64,000 bases of DNA, from assembly GCA_910585265.1 (NCBI GenBank), contig CAJUCA010000011.1, positions 3,552 to 67,551 of the forward strand, given 5' to 3'. This DNA is from an uncultured Oscillospiraceae bacterium (GTDB taxonomy: Bacteria; Bacillota; Clostridia; Oscillospirales; Oscillospiraceae). Shown one piece after another: positions 51,157-59,253 of this stretch. Position 1 is the first letter of the stretch. Each line of letters begins with the position of its first letter. Both the position numbers and the translations under genes were made by a program. The notes beneath the pieces are model-generated. The model saw nothing but the letters and a program-made list of their open reading frames with translations. It was not told the origin of the DNA and ran no database searches.

Positions 51157-51185
51157 TTGCGATATCCGGGCCATCGTAGTATAAT
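51157..51185 (+). promoter_or_regulatory. sigma-A promoter for ackA
   Basis: TTGCGA (51157-51162), 17 bp, TATAAT (51180-51185). The leader is about 180 nt and has a GGTATTATACC palindrome near 51235-51245. Confidence 0.72.
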
Positions 51186-51372
51186 ATGTCCGGTATGGGG
51201 GGCGGGTCCGCCCGTCCCGGCTTCGCCGCCCTGGGGTATTATACCCCCAAAGGCAGGGTGAAGTAAAGCAAAACCGCATAATTCCGCAAAGAGAGAGGGT
51301 TGTGCGGAACGGTTCTGACCGTAATCATTTTTGGGGCCCCTGAGATCGCCCCGGAACAAAGGAGTGCGGAAC

Positions 51373-52566
51373 ATGAAAGTTCTGGTAATCAACGCCGGCA
51401 GCTCGTCCCTGAAGTACCAGCTGCTGGACACCGACACCCAGGCGGTGCTGGCCAAGGGCCTGTGCGAGCGCATCGGCATCGACGGCAAATTCACCTATAA
51501 GGCCCCCGGCAAGGAGACCATCGACGCCAAGGACGTGGCCATGCCCACCCATTCTGAGGCCATCCAGGCCGTGCTGGACGCCCTGGTGGACCCGGCCAAC
51601 GGCGTGGTGGGCTCCATGAAGGAGATCCAGGCGGTGGGCCACCGGGTGGTCCACGGCGGCGAGACCTTCGCCTCCTCCGTGAAGATCGACGATAAGGTGA
51701 TGGCCGCCCTGGAGGAGTGCATCCCCCTGGCCCCCCTCCACAACCCCGCCAACATCACCGGCATCAAGGCGTGTTCTGCCGTCATGGGCCCGGACGTGCC
51801 CCAGGTGGCCGTGTTCGACACCGCCTTCCACCAGACCATGCCCCCCGTGGCCTACACCTACGCCCTGCCCTATGAGTACTACGAGAAGGACAAGGTCCGC
51901 CGCTACGGCTTCCACGGCACCAGCCACAAGTACGTCACCCAGCGGGCGGCGGATATGCTGGGCAAGCCCATCGAGTCCCTGAAGCTCATCTCCTGCCACC
52001 TGGGCAACGGCTCGTCCATCGCCGCCGTTTTCCACGGCAAGAGCGTGGACACCTCCATGGGCTTCACCCCCCTGGCGGGCCTGCCCATGGGCACCCGCTC
52101 CGGCGATCTGGACGCGGGCATCCTGGAGTTCCTGATGAACAAGTACGGCATGGACATCAAGGAGATGCTCAACGTGCTGAACAAGAAGTCGGGCGTGCAG
52201 GGCGTGTCCGGCGTGTCCTCCGACTTCCGGGATCTGGGCTCCGCCGCCGAGCAGGGCAACGCCCGGGCCGCCCTGGCCCTGGATATGTTCAGCTACGGCG
52301 TGAAGAAGTACATCGGCGCGTACGCCGCCGCCATGGGTGGGGTGGACGCCATCATCTTCACCGCCGGAGTGGGCGAGAACGACGCCCAGCAGCGGCTGAG
52401 CATCGCCGGCCACCTGGAGTTCATGGGCGTGAAGATGGACGCCGACGCCAACAATGTCCGGGGCAAGGAGGCCATCATCTCCGCCATCGACTCCAAGGTG
52501 AAGGTGCTGCTCATCCCCACTAACGAGGAATTGATGATCGCGCTGGATACGGCGGAGCTGGCATAA
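51373..52566 (+). CDS. ackA: acetate kinase
   Basis: This 397-residue ASKHA-fold enzyme makes ATP from acetyl phosphate. It begins MKVLVINAGSSSLKYQ; VGHRVVHGGETF, RRYGFHGTSHKYV and FTAGVGENDAQQR are the conserved blocks. The ATG at 51373 has AAAGGAG 9 bases upstream. No pta is adjacent. Confidence 0.97.
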   Translation: MKVLVINAGSSSLKYQLLDTDTQAVLAKGLCERIGIDGKFTYKAPGKETIDAKDVAMPTHSEAIQAVLDALVDPANGVVGSMKEIQAVGHRVVHGGETFASSVKIDDKVMAALEECIPLAPLHNPANITGIKACSAVMGPDVPQVAVFDTAFHQTMPPVAYTYALPYEYYEKDKVRRYGFHGTSHKYVTQRAADMLGKPIESLKLISCHLGNGSSIAAVFHGKSVDTSMGFTPLAGLPMGTRSGDLDAGILEFLMNKYGMDIKEMLNVLNKKSGVQGVSGVSSDFRDLGSAAEQGNARAALALDMFSYGVKKYIGAYAAAMGGVDAIIFTAGVGENDAQQRLSIAGHLEFMGVKMDADANNVRGKEAIISAIDSKVKVLLIPTNEELMIALDTAELA

Positions 52567-52618
52567 GGTTCCGGGCCGCGGCCCGCCAGGACGCAGGTTC
52601 TGTATAGGACGCTCTGCG

Positions 52619-52643
52619 GGGCCCGATGACTCATCGGGCCCCG
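52619..52643 (+). terminator. terminator after ackA
   Basis: GGGGCCCGATGA pairs with TCATCGGGCCCC around a minimal loop, followed by GCTTCTT. Confidence 0.65.
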
Positions 52644-52711
52644 CTTCTTAAGACGTTTCACGCAGCAGCATCGCCCCGCAGGGGATATCACAAAAGGATG
52701 GAGGTGCCGGC

Positions 52712-53302
52712 ATGGCAGACGCAAAAGTATACCGGCTGGGGACGCTCACCCTGGCCGACGTGGCCCGGGAGCTGGAGGATTACCTTCGTTTCCAGAAAAA
52801 TATGGAGACAGAGGGTGTGGCCCAGGCGGAAAACATCTACTTCATCCAGGCCCGCCAAACCGACGGCTGGAAAAAGTTTGCCGGGATGGACAAGGCCGTC
52901 CAGCTCAAGCTCACCACACACGAGGACTATCTGACGGTGGACATCGGCGCGGGCCGGTGGGTGGACAAGCTGGGCGCGGCCACCGTGGGCTATCTGGTGT
53001 TCGCGCCGCTGATGATCACCGCCGCCATCGGTGCCATCGGGCAGGATAAGCTCCCTCAGGAGATTTTCAGCTTTGTGGAGCGGCTCACTATGCTGCATGG
53101 ACAGCCCGCCATGGACATCATGGAGATGAGCCCCAGCGCGGCTTCCGTGTGCGCCGCCTGCGGCGGCCCCCTCCCCGCCTCGGCCAGGTTCTGCCCTGGC
53201 TGCGGCGCGCCGGTACGGGCCAGGCGCACCTGTCCCGGCTGCGGTGCCGAGGTAAGCGGGAACGCGCGGTTCTGCGCGGATTGCGGGACGAAACTGAGCT
53301 GA
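52712..53302 (+). CDS. double zinc-ribbon protein of unknown function
   Basis: This 196-residue protein has an N-terminal ~135-residue domain (LADVARELEDYLRFQKNME and then VQLKLTTHEDYLTVDIG) that I do not recognise. It contains a hydrophobic stretch (VGYLVFAPLMITAAIGAIG, residues ~90-110). Two zinc ribbons follow at ~147-170 (CAACG, CPGCG) and ~175-193 (CPGCG, CADCG). AAAGGATGGAGG precedes the ATG. It may be a membrane-associated scaffold; function unknown. Confidence 0.75.
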   Translation: MADAKVYRLGTLTLADVARELEDYLRFQKNMETEGVAQAENIYFIQARQTDGWKKFAGMDKAVQLKLTTHEDYLTVDIGAGRWVDKLGAATVGYLVFAPLMITAAIGAIGQDKLPQEIFSFVERLTMLHGQPAMDIMEMSPSAASVCAACGGPLPASARFCPGCGAPVRARRTCPGCGAEVSGNARFCADCGTKLS

Positions 53303-53308
53303 CGCTTT

Positions 53309-53728
53309 TTACGGATTGCGGGCGCGGAAGGCCAGGTACCCCTCCAAAATCAGGGACGCCGCCACCGCGTCCACATTCTTTTTGTGGGCCTTCTCCCGCT
53401 TCCCGGCGGCGTGGAGGATCTGGTGGGCCTCGATGGTGGTGCGCCGCTCGTCCCACAGGCGGACGGGCATACCCGCCCGCTCCTCCACCAGGGCGGCGAA
53501 GGCCCGGTACAGCTCCGCCCTGGGGCCCTCGGTGCCGTCCATGTTCCGGGGGAAGCCCAGCACCAGCTCCTCCGCCTGCCGCTCCGCCGCGATCCGGGCG
53601 ATCTCCGCCGCCGCCCGCGCCGGGTCCCGGCTGGGGATCACCGTGGTATACCCCGCCAGCAGTCCGGCGGCGTCGGACACCGCCACCCCCGTCCGGGCGT
53701 CGCCGTAGTCGATGGCCATCACGCGCAT
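53309..53728 (-). CDS. ruvX: YqgF/RuvX family Holliday-junction resolvase-like protein
   Basis: This 139-residue RNase H-fold protein begins MRVMAIDYGDARTGVAVSD with the first catalytic Asp (Asp7). ELVLGFPRNMDG and VRLWDERRTTIEAH carry further conserved acids, and DAVAASLILEGYL closes the site. YqgF proteins act in 16S rRNA 5' processing or Holliday junction cleavage. It is convergent with the zinc-ribbon gene, 6 bp apart. Confidence 0.9.
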   Translation of the reverse strand: MRVMAIDYGDARTGVAVSDAAGLLAGYTTVIPSRDPARAAAEIARIAAERQAEELVLGFPRNMDGTEGPRAELYRAFAALVEERAGMPVRLWDERRTTIEAHQILHAAGKREKAHKKNVDAVAASLILEGYLAFRARNP

Positions 53729-53922
53729 TTGACTTCCTCCTTCAAACAGGCGGAGACCGTCCGCCTCCTGTCCCCCGGCCCCGCCGCAAAAGGAAGCGAG
53801 CCGTCTGCCGGGGCAGGCGGCTCATGGCGTGGGACGCGGCTTCCACCGGGCCGCCGTCCGGGTTTTATCCGCTCCATTATAGGCCCCGCCGCTGGTTACG
53901 TCAAGGATTTGCGAAAAAAAAC

Positions 53923-53951
53923 TTGCAATCCGCCCCCGGATATGGTATCAT
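53923..53951 (+). promoter_or_regulatory. sigma-A promoter for secG
   Basis: TTGCAA (53923-53928), 17 bp, TATCAT (53946-53951), about 65 bp before the secG ATG. Confidence 0.68.
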
Positions 53952-54018
53952 AGCATACACTTGTGCGGGCACACCGCCCATCCCAATGACAACCCTCAAC
54001 TGAAAGGATATGAGTCAC

Positions 54019-54255
54019 ATGACTACCCCCCAGATCGTCCTGTCCGTCATCTACTTCCTCGTGGCCCTGGCCCTGGTGGCCATCGTCATGCTCCAGTCCG
54101 GCAAGAGCGCGGGCCTGTCCGGTGCCATCGCCGGCGGCGCGGACACTTTCCTGTCCAAGAACAAGGCCAAGTCCGCCGACGCCCGGCTGGCCCGCATGAC
54201 CAAATGGGTGGCGGTGGTCTTTATGCTCCTCACCCTGATCATCTGCCTGCTGTAA
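54019..54255 (+). CDS. secG: preprotein translocase subunit SecG
   Basis: This 78-residue protein has two transmembrane helices: IVLSVIYFLVALALVAIVML, then the cytoplasmic loop LSGAIAGGADTFLSK, then MTKWVAVVFMLLTLIICLL. SecG helps SecYEG export. The ATG at 54019 lies 10 bases after AAAGGA; the upstream ATG at 54010 is one base away from it and rejected. Confidence 0.93.
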   Translation: MTTPQIVLSVIYFLVALALVAIVMLQSGKSAGLSGAIAGGADTFLSKNKAKSADARLARMTKWVAVVFMLLTLIICLL

Positions 54256-54263
54256 CAACCGCG

Positions 54264-54306
54264 AAAAAACACCGCCCGGAGGCTCCCTCCGGGCGGTGTT
54301 TTTTGG
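54264..54306. terminator. bidirectional terminator between secG and SLH protein 4
   Basis: AAAAAACACCGCCCGGAGG and CCTCCGGGCGGTGTTTTTT form a near-perfect stem with T-runs on both strands. Confidence 0.93.
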
Positions 54307-54309
54307 TGC

Positions 54310-55575
54310 TTACGCGTCCAGCTTATCCATCATTTCCACGGCAATCTTCAACGCCTGCTCCACGCTGGCGTTCCCCCTGGGATCGAAGCGGTTGCCGCCC
54401 ATCCCGTTGATGATGCCTTTGGAGCTCATGAAGGCCACGGCGTCCATGGCCCAGGAGCCGATCTTGTCGTTGTCGGTGAAGGTGGTGGAGGCCCCCTTGG
54501 GAATCTCGCCGCCCAACGCCTCATACACCCGGGACAGCATCAGCGCCGCGTCCTGGCGGCTCACCAGCTGGTTGGGCCCAAAGGTCTTGGCTGTGGTGGA
54601 ATTGCCCTTCACAATGCCCAGATCCCGGGCGCACATGATGTACTCATACATCGCCGTACCTGTCTCAACGTCCGTGAAGGGGTCCTTCTCGGTGTAGAGG
54701 GCCTCCTTGCCGCTCATGGCCTCATAGAGGTTCACGGCAATGATGGCGAACTCCCCGCGGGTAATGCTCCCGGTCAGGTCATAATTGTGGCTCTCCTCCA
54801 CCAGCTCCGAGAACACGTTCTTCTCAATGGAGGCGTGCACCGGCTCTACGGCCCAGCCGCTGACCACATCGCCAAAGGCAGAGAAGAACACGCCCTGATC
54901 CTCCAGCGACTTGACCACCCCTGCCGGGGCCGCCTTGCCGGTGAGGAGAAACGCCCTATAATCGTCCTGCTCGTCATTCCAGAACATCAGCAGGGTGTTG
55001 GCCCCGAACTTCTCCACCAGGAAATCAGTGGTAAGGGTGTGGTAGCCCGGAATATCCTTCATGTTGCCGCCAAACGCATTTTTACCATAAGCCCATTCAA
55101 AGGCATTGAAGTAAACCTCAGTATCGGTACGGGAGAGCGGGCCGGCGGCATTGACGGGAACAATCTCGGCACTGACATATATGTCATTCTCATCATAAAC
55201 AACCTTCTCAAGACGCTCGTCAAACACCCCATCGCCGTCCGGATCCGAGTACACCCAGATATGCTCCAGGAACTTGTTGGTGGGGCCTGCGGCCAAGGTG
55301 ACGCCCAGGGGCAGCTCGATAACCTCTACGGGCGGGGGGCCCTGCATATTGTCGCCCTTGGTAATCAAGCCGTCCTCATCCTCCGTCCAAAGCTGGAGCT
55401 TGACCGTGATTTTCTTTGCCAGGGCCTTCGGATCGGTCACGCCCACCCAGATGCTGTCATCCTTATTGATGTCAGCCAGGGTGTCGGCCTTCCCCGCCGC
55501 GAAGGCCGGGGTGCACAGCAGGCCAAACACCATGGCGGCGGCCAGCAGCGCGCTGAACAGTTTCTTCCTCATCAT
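54310..55575 (-). CDS. SLH domain protein 4 (C-terminal SLH)
   Basis: This 421-residue secreted protein has a signal peptide at residues 1-26 (MMRKKLFSALLAAAMVFGLL core, cleavage after AFA). An N-terminal domain (residues ~30-260) is of unknown type. Three C-terminal SLH motifs follow: LTGSITRGEFAIIAVNL, FGPNQLVSRQDAALMLSR and FDPRGNASVEQALKIAV. In contrast to the large SLH proteins at 4.3-15.8 kb, the SLH repeats are at the C-terminus and the leader is unrelated. It is probably wall-anchored. Confidence 0.9.
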   Translation of the reverse strand: MMRKKLFSALLAAAMVFGLLCTPAFAAGKADTLADINKDDSIWVGVTDPKALAKKITVKLQLWTEDEDGLITKGDNMQGPPPVEVIELPLGVTLAAGPTNKFLEHIWVYSDPDGDGVFDERLEKVVYDENDIYVSAEIVPVNAAGPLSRTDTEVYFNAFEWAYGKNAFGGNMKDIPGYHTLTTDFLVEKFGANTLLMFWNDEQDDYRAFLLTGKAAPAGVVKSLEDQGVFFSAFGDVVSGWAVEPVHASIEKNVFSELVEESHNYDLTGSITRGEFAIIAVNLYEAMSGKEALYTEKDPFTDVETGTAMYEYIMCARDLGIVKGNSTTAKTFGPNQLVSRQDAALMLSRVYEALGGEIPKGASTTFTDNDKIGSWAMDAVAFMSSKGIINGMGGNRFDPRGNASVEQALKIAVEMMDKLDA

Positions 55576-55638
55576 ACTTTGTGCTCCTCTCGTGCGATTG
55601 TGCTCCCGCCATCCGCGCCATGCCTGTTCCAGAGCCTG

Positions 55639-55678
55639 TCAGCAGTTTCATTAGAAACTGCTGAGCCCCATGGGGCTC
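55639..55678 (-). promoter_or_regulatory. tandem hairpins in the SLH protein 4 leader
   Basis: CAGCAGTTTC/GAAACTGCTG (55640-55663) and the palindrome GAGCCCCATGGGGCTC (55663-55678) lie side by side between the promoter and the gene. Neither is followed by a T-run, so they look like leader structures rather than terminators. Confidence 0.5.
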
Positions 55679-55706
55679 ATGAGCACGTCCCGCGGTGCTA
55701 AAACAG

Positions 55707-55735
55707 ATTGTAGCACAGCGGGGGGTGCCGCGCAA
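55707..55735 (-). promoter_or_regulatory. sigma-A promoter for SLH protein 4
   Basis: On the minus strand, TTGCGC (55735-55730), 17 bp, TACAAT (55712-55707). The leader would be about 125 nt. Confidence 0.65.
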
Positions 55736-55758
55736 GTTGTTTTTGTGCATTCCGCCTC

Positions 55759-55920
55759 AGAAGCTGTACCAATAGCCTCAGCACCCAGCTTAACGGCCAG
55801 AATTGCCGCTGGCCGCGTTGAAAAATCTTGAAATACACAAAGTATTCCCGCGATTTTTCGCCTTGCCACCGGCAATTCTGACTCGCGAATCTGAATACTT
55901 CGGCTATTGGTACAGCTTCT
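55759..55920. repeat. 162-bp palindromic repeat, copy C
   Basis: AGAAGCTGTACCAATAGCC (55759-55777) and its complement (55902-55920) form a perfect 19-bp inverted repeat. Inner arms are CAGAATTGCC/GGCAATTCTG and AAAAATC/GATTTTT, with the same apical AATACACAAAGTATT at offset 73 as copy B. The total length, 162 bp, is identical to copy B although the arms have different sequences. Confidence 0.8.
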
Positions 55921-56038
55921 CACTTTTTCTCCCGTCCTTCCCGCACATTTTATGCCTTAAAAACGCCTTGAATTTTCGCTAAAAATCAATCTACACGCTA
56001 TTGTTGTGCTATGACTGCCTGCAAAGGGGGCTGGGCCA

Positions 56039-56224
56039 ATGAAGGACAAAATCTACCTCACCATCCGGATGAACCGGGAGCTTCACGACAAATTCCAGTC
56101 GGTGGCGGCCTACGAGGGCCGCTCCATGAGCCGTCAGATCCTCTACCTGATGAACCAGTGCGTGCTGGAGTTTGAGAAGAAAAACGGCCCCATCGACCCC
56201 CTGCCCGGGGACGGCGGACAGTGA
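56039..56224 (+). CDS. small Arc/MetJ-type ribbon-helix-helix protein
   Basis: This 61-residue protein begins MKDKIYLTIRMNRELHDKF and has FQSVAAYEGRSMSRQILYLM, the beta-strand then two-helix pattern of RHH DNA-binding proteins. There is no partner toxin beside it; comF follows with a 4-bp overlap (GTGA). It may regulate comF or act elsewhere. Confidence 0.8.
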   Translation: MKDKIYLTIRMNRELHDKFQSVAAYEGRSMSRQILYLMNQCVLEFEKKNGPIDPLPGDGGQ

Positions 56225-56871
56225 AGCTGCTCACCGCCCTCCTGGGGCTGCTCTACCCGCCCAAGTGCCCCTTCTGCGGCCAGGTGCTGGAGCGGGGCGA
56301 GGCGGGTATGTGCGCCCTGTGCCAGGGGGATCTGCCCTGGACGGACGGCCCGGGCGGGCCAATGGCGGGCTGCGACGCCTGCCTGTCCCCGCTGTGGTAC
56401 CGGGACGGGGTGCGGGAGGGCGTCCACCGCTACAAGTTCAACGGCGGCGCGGCCCACGCCGCCCTGTTCGGGGAACTGATGGCCCAGTGCCTGTCCGACC
56501 GCTGGGACGGCGGGGTGGATCTGGTCACCTGGGCACCCCTCCACCCGAAACGGAGAAAGCAGAGGGGCTACGATCAGGCGGAGCTGCTGGCCCGCCGGGT
56601 GGGGGAAGCTGCCGCCCTGCCCGTGGCCCCGACCCTGGAGAAGATCCGGGCCGCCGGCGAGCAGTCCCGGCTGCAATCGGAGGAGGACCGCCGCGCCAAC
56701 ATCGCCGGGGCCTACCGGGCCCTGCCAGGGCTGGATCTGGCCGGAAAGCGGGTGGTTCTGGTGGACGACGTGGTGACCACCGGCTCCACTTTAGGCGAGT
56801 GCGCCGCCTGCCTGCGGTCCGCCGGGGCGGAGGCCGTGGTGGGCCTGACGCTGGCCCGGGCCCGCCGGTAG
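56221..56871 (+). CDS. comF: ComF family protein (phosphoribosyltransferase fold)
   Basis: This 216-residue protein has an N-terminal zinc-type Cys pattern (CPFCG near residue 16, CALC near 31, CDAC near 51), the RRKQRGYDQAELLARRV block and the PRPP-binding VVLVDDVVTTGST (~residues 178-190). ComF is linked to DNA uptake in competent bacteria. The start is a GTG overlapping the previous stop. Its stop codon TAG (56869-56871) is the last three bases of a GTAG that heads a hairpin, see 56868-56909. Confidence 0.93.
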   Translation: MKLLTALLGLLYPPKCPFCGQVLERGEAGMCALCQGDLPWTDGPGGPMAGCDACLSPLWYRDGVREGVHRYKFNGGAAHAALFGELMAQCLSDRWDGGVDLVTWAPLHPKRRKQRGYDQAELLARRVGEAAALPVAPTLEKIRAAGEQSRLQSEEDRRANIAGAYRALPGLDLAGKRVVLVDDVVTTGSTLGECAACLRSAGAEAVVGLTLARARR

Positions 56872-56909
56872 GGGCAGGGCGATGTGTGCCGGTGGCACAC
56901 GTCCATCGC
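56868..56909 (+). repeat. GTAG-headed hairpin, class 3
   Basis: GTAG (56868-56871, including the comF stop) is followed by GGGCAGGGCGATG, GTGTGCC, a GGT loop, GGCACAC and CATCGCC, which form a bulged stem. It directly precedes the class 1 REP pair. Confidence 0.5.
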
Positions 56910-56916
56910 CGACCAT

Positions 56917-56993
56917 GTAGGGGAGGGGCTTGCCCCTCCCTCCTTGAAGGGTCAGAGACCCTTTCCCACGGGAGGGGCAAGCCCCTCCCCTAC
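56917..56993. repeat. GTAG-headed REP pair (BIME), class 1
   Basis: GTAG (56917-56920) plus the palindrome GGGAGGGGCTTGCCCCTCCC (56921-56940), 29 bp, then GGGAGGGGCAAGCCCCTCCC (56970-56989) and CTAC (56990-56993). The spacer contains GAAGGGTC/GACCCTTT. This is the same pair as at 59152-59228 and inside the transposase gene at 61751-61956. Confidence 0.82.
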
Positions 56994-57046
56994 AGCCCAC
57001 GGAAAGACAGCATATTTGACACATTGAAGAAAGCAAGGGAATTGAC

Positions 57047-58219
57047 ATGGGAGAGATTATCCTGCTCAAGCAGGGCGAAATGGTATTGAAGGGCCTGAAC
57101 CGCCGGGGCTTTGAGGAAAAGCTCATGGGCAACGCCAAGCGGCGGCTGAAGAAATACGGCCAGTTCAAGGTATACACCCGCCAGTCCACCACCTACGTGG
57201 AGCCGCTGGACGAGGGGGCGGACTTCGAAGGAGCCTGGGAGGCCATGACCAAGCTGTTCGGGGCAGTGGGCCTGTGCCGGGCCAGGGCCTGCCCCAAGGA
57301 CAAGGACGCCATCGTCCAGTGCGCCGCCGCCTACCTGGGGGACAAGCTGTCCGCCGCCCGCTCCTTCAAGGTGGAGAGCAAGCGGGCGGACAAGTCCTTC
57401 CCCATGACCTCCATCCAGCTGTCCCAGTACGTGGGGGGCGAGCTTCACGACCGCTTCCCCCACCTGGCGGCGGATATGCACCGCCCGGAGCTGACCGTAC
57501 ACGTAGAGGTCCGGGACTTCGACGCCTACGTCCACGCCGACCCGGAGCCGGGGGCGGGGGGCCTGCCCGTGGGCATGGGGGGCAGGGCCCTGTCCCTGCT
57601 GTCCGGCGGCATCGACTCCCCGGTGGCCTCCTGGATGATCGCCAAGCGGGGGGTGATCGTGGACATGATCCACTACTACTCCTACCCCTACACCTCCCCG
57701 GAGGCCAAGGAGAAGGTGCTGGAGCTGGCCCGCCTGCTGGTGCCCTACACGGGCAAGCAGTGCGTCCACGTGGTGCCCTTCACCAAAATCCAGGAGGAGC
57801 TGCGCCGCTCCTGCCCGGAGGAGCTGTTCACCATCCTCATGCGGCGGTTCATGATGCGCATCGCCTGCCGGGTGGCCGAGAAAAACGGCATCCACGCCCT
57901 GGTGACGGGGGAGTCGGTGGGCCAGGTGGCCAGCCAGACCCTGGACGCCATGGTATGCACCGATGCGGTATGCACCCTCCCCGTCCTGCGGCCCCTGGTG
58001 GGGATGGACAAGGAGGAGATCGTCCGGGTGTCCCGGAAAATCGGCACCTTCGAGACCTCCATCCTCCCCTACGAGGACTGCTGCACCGTGTTCACGCCCA
58101 AGCACCCCCGCACCAAGCCCAAGCCCGAGGAGCTGGACGAGGCGGAACAGGCCCTGGACGTGGAGGCCATGGTGGAGGACGCCGTGGCGGGCATTGAGCG
58201 GATCATGCTGGATCTGTGA
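57047..58219 (+). CDS. thiI: tRNA 4-thiouridine synthase ThiI
   Basis: This 390-residue protein has an N-terminal ferredoxin-like and THUMP region (residues ~1-165, with GEIILLKQGEMVLKGLNR) and a PP-loop domain with LLSGGIDSPVASWM (~residue 180). ITGESVGQVASQTL is kept as VTGESVGQVASQTL. It thiolates U8 of tRNA. It has no C-terminal rhodanese domain, as is usual in Firmicutes. Confidence 0.96.
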   Translation: MGEIILLKQGEMVLKGLNRRGFEEKLMGNAKRRLKKYGQFKVYTRQSTTYVEPLDEGADFEGAWEAMTKLFGAVGLCRARACPKDKDAIVQCAAAYLGDKLSAARSFKVESKRADKSFPMTSIQLSQYVGGELHDRFPHLAADMHRPELTVHVEVRDFDAYVHADPEPGAGGLPVGMGGRALSLLSGGIDSPVASWMIAKRGVIVDMIHYYSYPYTSPEAKEKVLELARLLVPYTGKQCVHVVPFTKIQEELRRSCPEELFTILMRRFMMRIACRVAEKNGIHALVTGESVGQVASQTLDAMVCTDAVCTLPVLRPLVGMDKEEIVRVSRKIGTFETSILPYEDCCTVFTPKHPRTKPKPEELDEAEQALDVEAMVEDAVAGIERIMLDL

Positions 58220-58341
58220 AAAAACAGGGCCGCGCAACCCAAACGTTACATTTGGAAACGGGAAAACGCTGTTCAAACGGCCTGGATCTGCTATGCTGGG
58301 GGCATCAACGGGGGATGCGCCCCGGTCTATGAGGTGAGGCA

Positions 58342-58827
58342 ATGAGTTTAGGAAACAAGCTGGCGGACGCCCGGCGGGCCAAGAACCTGACCCAGGAGCA
58401 GCTGGCGGAAAAATTGGAAGTCACCCGGCAGGCGGTGAGCCGCTGGGAGTCGGGGGCCGCCTGGCCGGAGACGGACAAGCTGGTCCGCATGGCCCAGATC
58501 CTGGAGGTGAGCTGCGACTACCTCCTCCAGGACGGGGTGGACGAGAAGGGGAACCCGGTAAAGGCCCCGGTGACCCGCCTGCTGAAGCAGGCCCAGGGGA
58601 AGCGGGTGAAGCTCACCTTCTACGAGGACGACAGCGGTATGCCCGCGTTTCACGAGTGGTGCGTCATCCAGGACTTCGACGGGGCCTGGGCCAACGTGGA
58701 GGTGGTGGTGAACCAGAAGAAGCCCCAGAAGAACGAGGTGCGGCTCATCCCCCTGTCCGCCATCAGCACCATCACCTTCCTCAAGGACGGGGAGGCGGCC
58801 CGCCGCTCCCCCCTGGAGCTGAGCTGA
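58342..58827 (+). CDS. XRE family transcriptional regulator with C-terminal unknown domain
   Basis: This 161-residue protein has an N-terminal HTH_3 domain (residues 5-60: NKLADARRAKNLTQEQLAEK, then VTRQAVSRWESGAAWPE). The C-terminal ~85 residues (KRVKLTFYEDDSGMP to TFLKDGEA) are beta-rich and not recognised. It lies 13 bp upstream of a small membrane protein gene and is probably co-transcribed with it. Confidence 0.85.
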   Translation: MSLGNKLADARRAKNLTQEQLAEKLEVTRQAVSRWESGAAWPETDKLVRMAQILEVSCDYLLQDGVDEKGNPVKAPVTRLLKQAQGKRVKLTFYEDDSGMPAFHEWCVIQDFDGAWANVEVVVNQKKPQKNEVRLIPLSAISTITFLKDGEAARRSPLELS

Positions 58828-58840
58828 GGAGGGGCGGATC

Positions 58841-59155
58841 ATGGAATACTTTGGGATGTTTGCCTTTATCGGAATCATTTTCCTGTATGACAAGGTGCGG
58901 CGGCTGGAGCGGATTCTCCGGGACAACGGCATCCGCCCCGGCGGGACGGCGGGCCTGGGGGACCAGGTGCGCAAGCAGGTGGGCAAAACCGTGGAGCTCA
59001 CCCTGGAGACCAGCGACGGAGACATCACGGGGAAGCAGTGCAGAATCCTGGACGCCGACGAGGACTGGGCCCTTGTCCTGGCCGGCGAGGGCAAAAAGAA
59101 GGAGTGCGAAAAGCTGATCCGCCTGGACAGCGTGAAGCAGATCAAGGTGAAGTAG
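58841..59155 (+). CDS. small membrane-anchored protein of unknown function
   Basis: This 104-residue protein has one N-terminal transmembrane helix (MEYFGMFAFIGIIFLY), a short basic helix (KVRRLERIL) and a soluble beta-rich C-terminus (VELTLETSDGDITGKQ, then IRLDSVKQIKVK) reminiscent of an SH3/Sm-like barrel. It partners with the XRE regulator. Its TAG stop (59153-59155) is part of a REP GTAG. Confidence 0.7.
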   Translation: MEYFGMFAFIGIIFLYDKVRRLERILRDNGIRPGGTAGLGDQVRKQVGKTVELTLETSDGDITGKQCRILDADEDWALVLAGEGKKKECEKLIRLDSVKQIKVK

Positions 59156-59228
59156 GGGAGGGGCTTGCCCCTCCCGGGAAAAGGGTTCCTGCCCCTTCAA
59201 GGCGGGAGGGGACAAGCCCCTCCCCTAC
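59152..59228. repeat. GTAG-headed REP pair (BIME), class 1
   Basis: GTAG (59152-59155, containing the previous gene's stop), the palindrome GGGAGGGGCTTGCCCCTCCC (59156-59175), 28 bp, then a second arm with one extra base (59204-59224) and CTAC (59225-59228). It lies between the small membrane protein and prmA. Confidence 0.82.
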
Positions 59229-59253
59229 GGCGAACCAACGAAAAGGAGTGCCT

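Larger units (their letters stand above)
55576..56038. other. intergenic region with SLH protein 4 promoter, twin hairpins and a 162-bp palindrome
   Basis: No gene was found in 55576-56038. The leader of SLH protein 4 has two strong hairpins (55639-55678). The promoter is at 55707-55735 and the palindromic repeat copy C at 55759-55920. The remaining ~115 bp before the RHH gene is AT-richer and has no clear promoter. Confidence 0.6.

Noticed and set aside
58656..59117. Open frame across the XRE gene and the small membrane protein
   Set aside because: It is an out-of-frame reading of two well-supported short genes and lacks a ribosome site.
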